A program made the translations under genes and the position numbers. From the IMG/VR virus record IMGVR_UViG_3300035672_000005, positions 1-22,802 of that record: a DNA stretch of 22,802 nucleotides. The stretch is one strand, 5' to 3'. Shown here piece by piece: positions 22,326 through 22,802 of the stretch. Positions within the stretch are counted from its first letter, which is position 1, and every line of letters starts with the position of its first letter. The DNA is from a virus. Below the pieces are notes generated by a model. The model saw nothing but the letters and a program-made list of their open reading frames with translations, was not told the origin of the DNA and searched no databases.

Positions 22326-22670
22326 ATGGCGCGGTTCGTCAATAGCCAACCGTTTGTGGACGCCAGAGGCAATATACAGGTCCAGGGCCGCAGCGGCCTG
22401 TCGCTCACCTATCAGCGCTTGGTGGCTGGCGTGGCGCAGAACATCTCCGCCGACGCCCTCTTCTTCGAGATTGCCGGCGTCGCGCGCACTACCCTTGGCG
22501 CTGGCGGTGACAACGAGACCCGGACCCTCGTCGTCGAGTCCGCCACCATCGCCGAACTACCCCTGGCCACGCCGATCGCCTTCGCGCTGCGCGACGAGAC
22601 ACACGATCCGGCGATCGTCCGCTGGGATGGCTTCATCAGCGTTCGCGGCTTCACCGCAGAGCCAACCTGA
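22326..22670 (+). CDS. Hypothetical phage protein after the fibre genes
   Basis: The 114-residue protein starts MARFVNSQPFVDARGNIQVQ. It is beta-rich (LTYQRLVAGVAQNISADALF, then TRTLVVESATIAELPLATPI) and ends with WDGFISVRGFTAEPT. It has no signal peptide or membrane segment, so it is not a holin. A role in the tail tip or fibre decoration is possible, but I recognise no family. The stop overlaps the next gene start (TGATG), so the two are probably co-translated. Confidence 0.65.
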   Translation: MARFVNSQPFVDARGNIQVQGRSGLSLTYQRLVAGVAQNISADALFFEIAGVARTTLGAGGDNETRTLVVESATIAELPLATPIAFALRDETHDPAIVRWDGFISVRGFTAEPT

Positions 22671-22802
22671 TGCCCGCCACATGGCTGGTTCCCGTAGACC
22701 CGGACTCGCCGGGTATTCGGCAATTCGAGCAGGAAGACGGATCGGTCGTGCTTATCGCCTCTCTCGACGATGCCATGACGATCTTCATCGGCGAGACCGG
22801 CT
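22670..22802 (+). CDS. Hypothetical protein, cut by the window end
   Basis: An ATG at 22670 overlaps the previous stop. The 44 visible residues begin MPATWLVPVDPDSPGIRQFE and continue to the right edge without a stop. The segment is acidic and beta-like (QEDGSVVLIASLDDAMTIFI). No family is recognised. Coupling to the previous gene supports a shared function. Confidence 0.5.
   Translation, partial: MPATWLVPVDPDSPGIRQFEQEDGSVVLIASLDDAMTIFIGETG

Overview
The window is high-GC DNA with strong third-position G/C bias. It carries most of the structural region of a temperate tailed phage (prophage) of myovirus type. The host is probably an alphaproteobacterium, and Caulobacterales (Caulobacter/Phenylobacterium/Brevundimonas-like) is my best guess. 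That rests on codon use and on the style of the small proteins at the left end; no rRNA or housekeeping gene confirms it. All confident genes are on the + strand, tightly packed, and many start and stop codons overlap (ATGA, GTGA, TGATG). This suggests one long late operon.

Layout. Positions 1-1167 are loosely packed accessory DNA: a possible gene end at the left edge, two small hypothetical genes (196-432, 717-932), a hairpin-rich stretch with a terminator-like structure (433-716), and a small gene interrupted by an amber codon (929-1201). A minor-tail-protein-Z-like gene follows (1168-1830), then a short non-coding gap with a 24-nt inverted repeat that could belong to a cos site. Positions 1968-10659 are a lambda-type packaging and head module in lambda order: small terminase (Nu1-like), large terminase (gpA), gpW, portal (gpB), S49 capsid protease (gpC), an acidic scaffold-like protein, decoration protein (gpD-like with an inserted domain), major capsid protein (gpE), a small protein in the FI position, and an FII-like head-tail joining protein.

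From 10656 onward a Mu-type contractile tail module follows in Mu order: a putative tail terminator, DUF2635 (gp38-like), sheath, tube, tail assembly chaperone with a probable -1 programmed frameshift, tape measure protein with an embedded M15 peptidase domain, gpN, gpP, gp45 spike, gp46, gp47, gp48, tail fibre, fibre assembly protein, and two unrecognised genes at the right edge, the last cut by the window end.

The genes would together build a virion with a lambda-like, probably cos-packaged capsid on a Mu-like contractile tail. Integrase, repressor, replication and lysis genes are not visible and presumably lie outside. The most notable points are the head/tail hybrid architecture, the recoded chaperone that has no usable start codon of its own for its second half, the zinc-peptidase domain inside the tape measure, a G8 tract at the end of the spike gene that could allow a spike-gp46 fusion, and the candidate cos palindrome.
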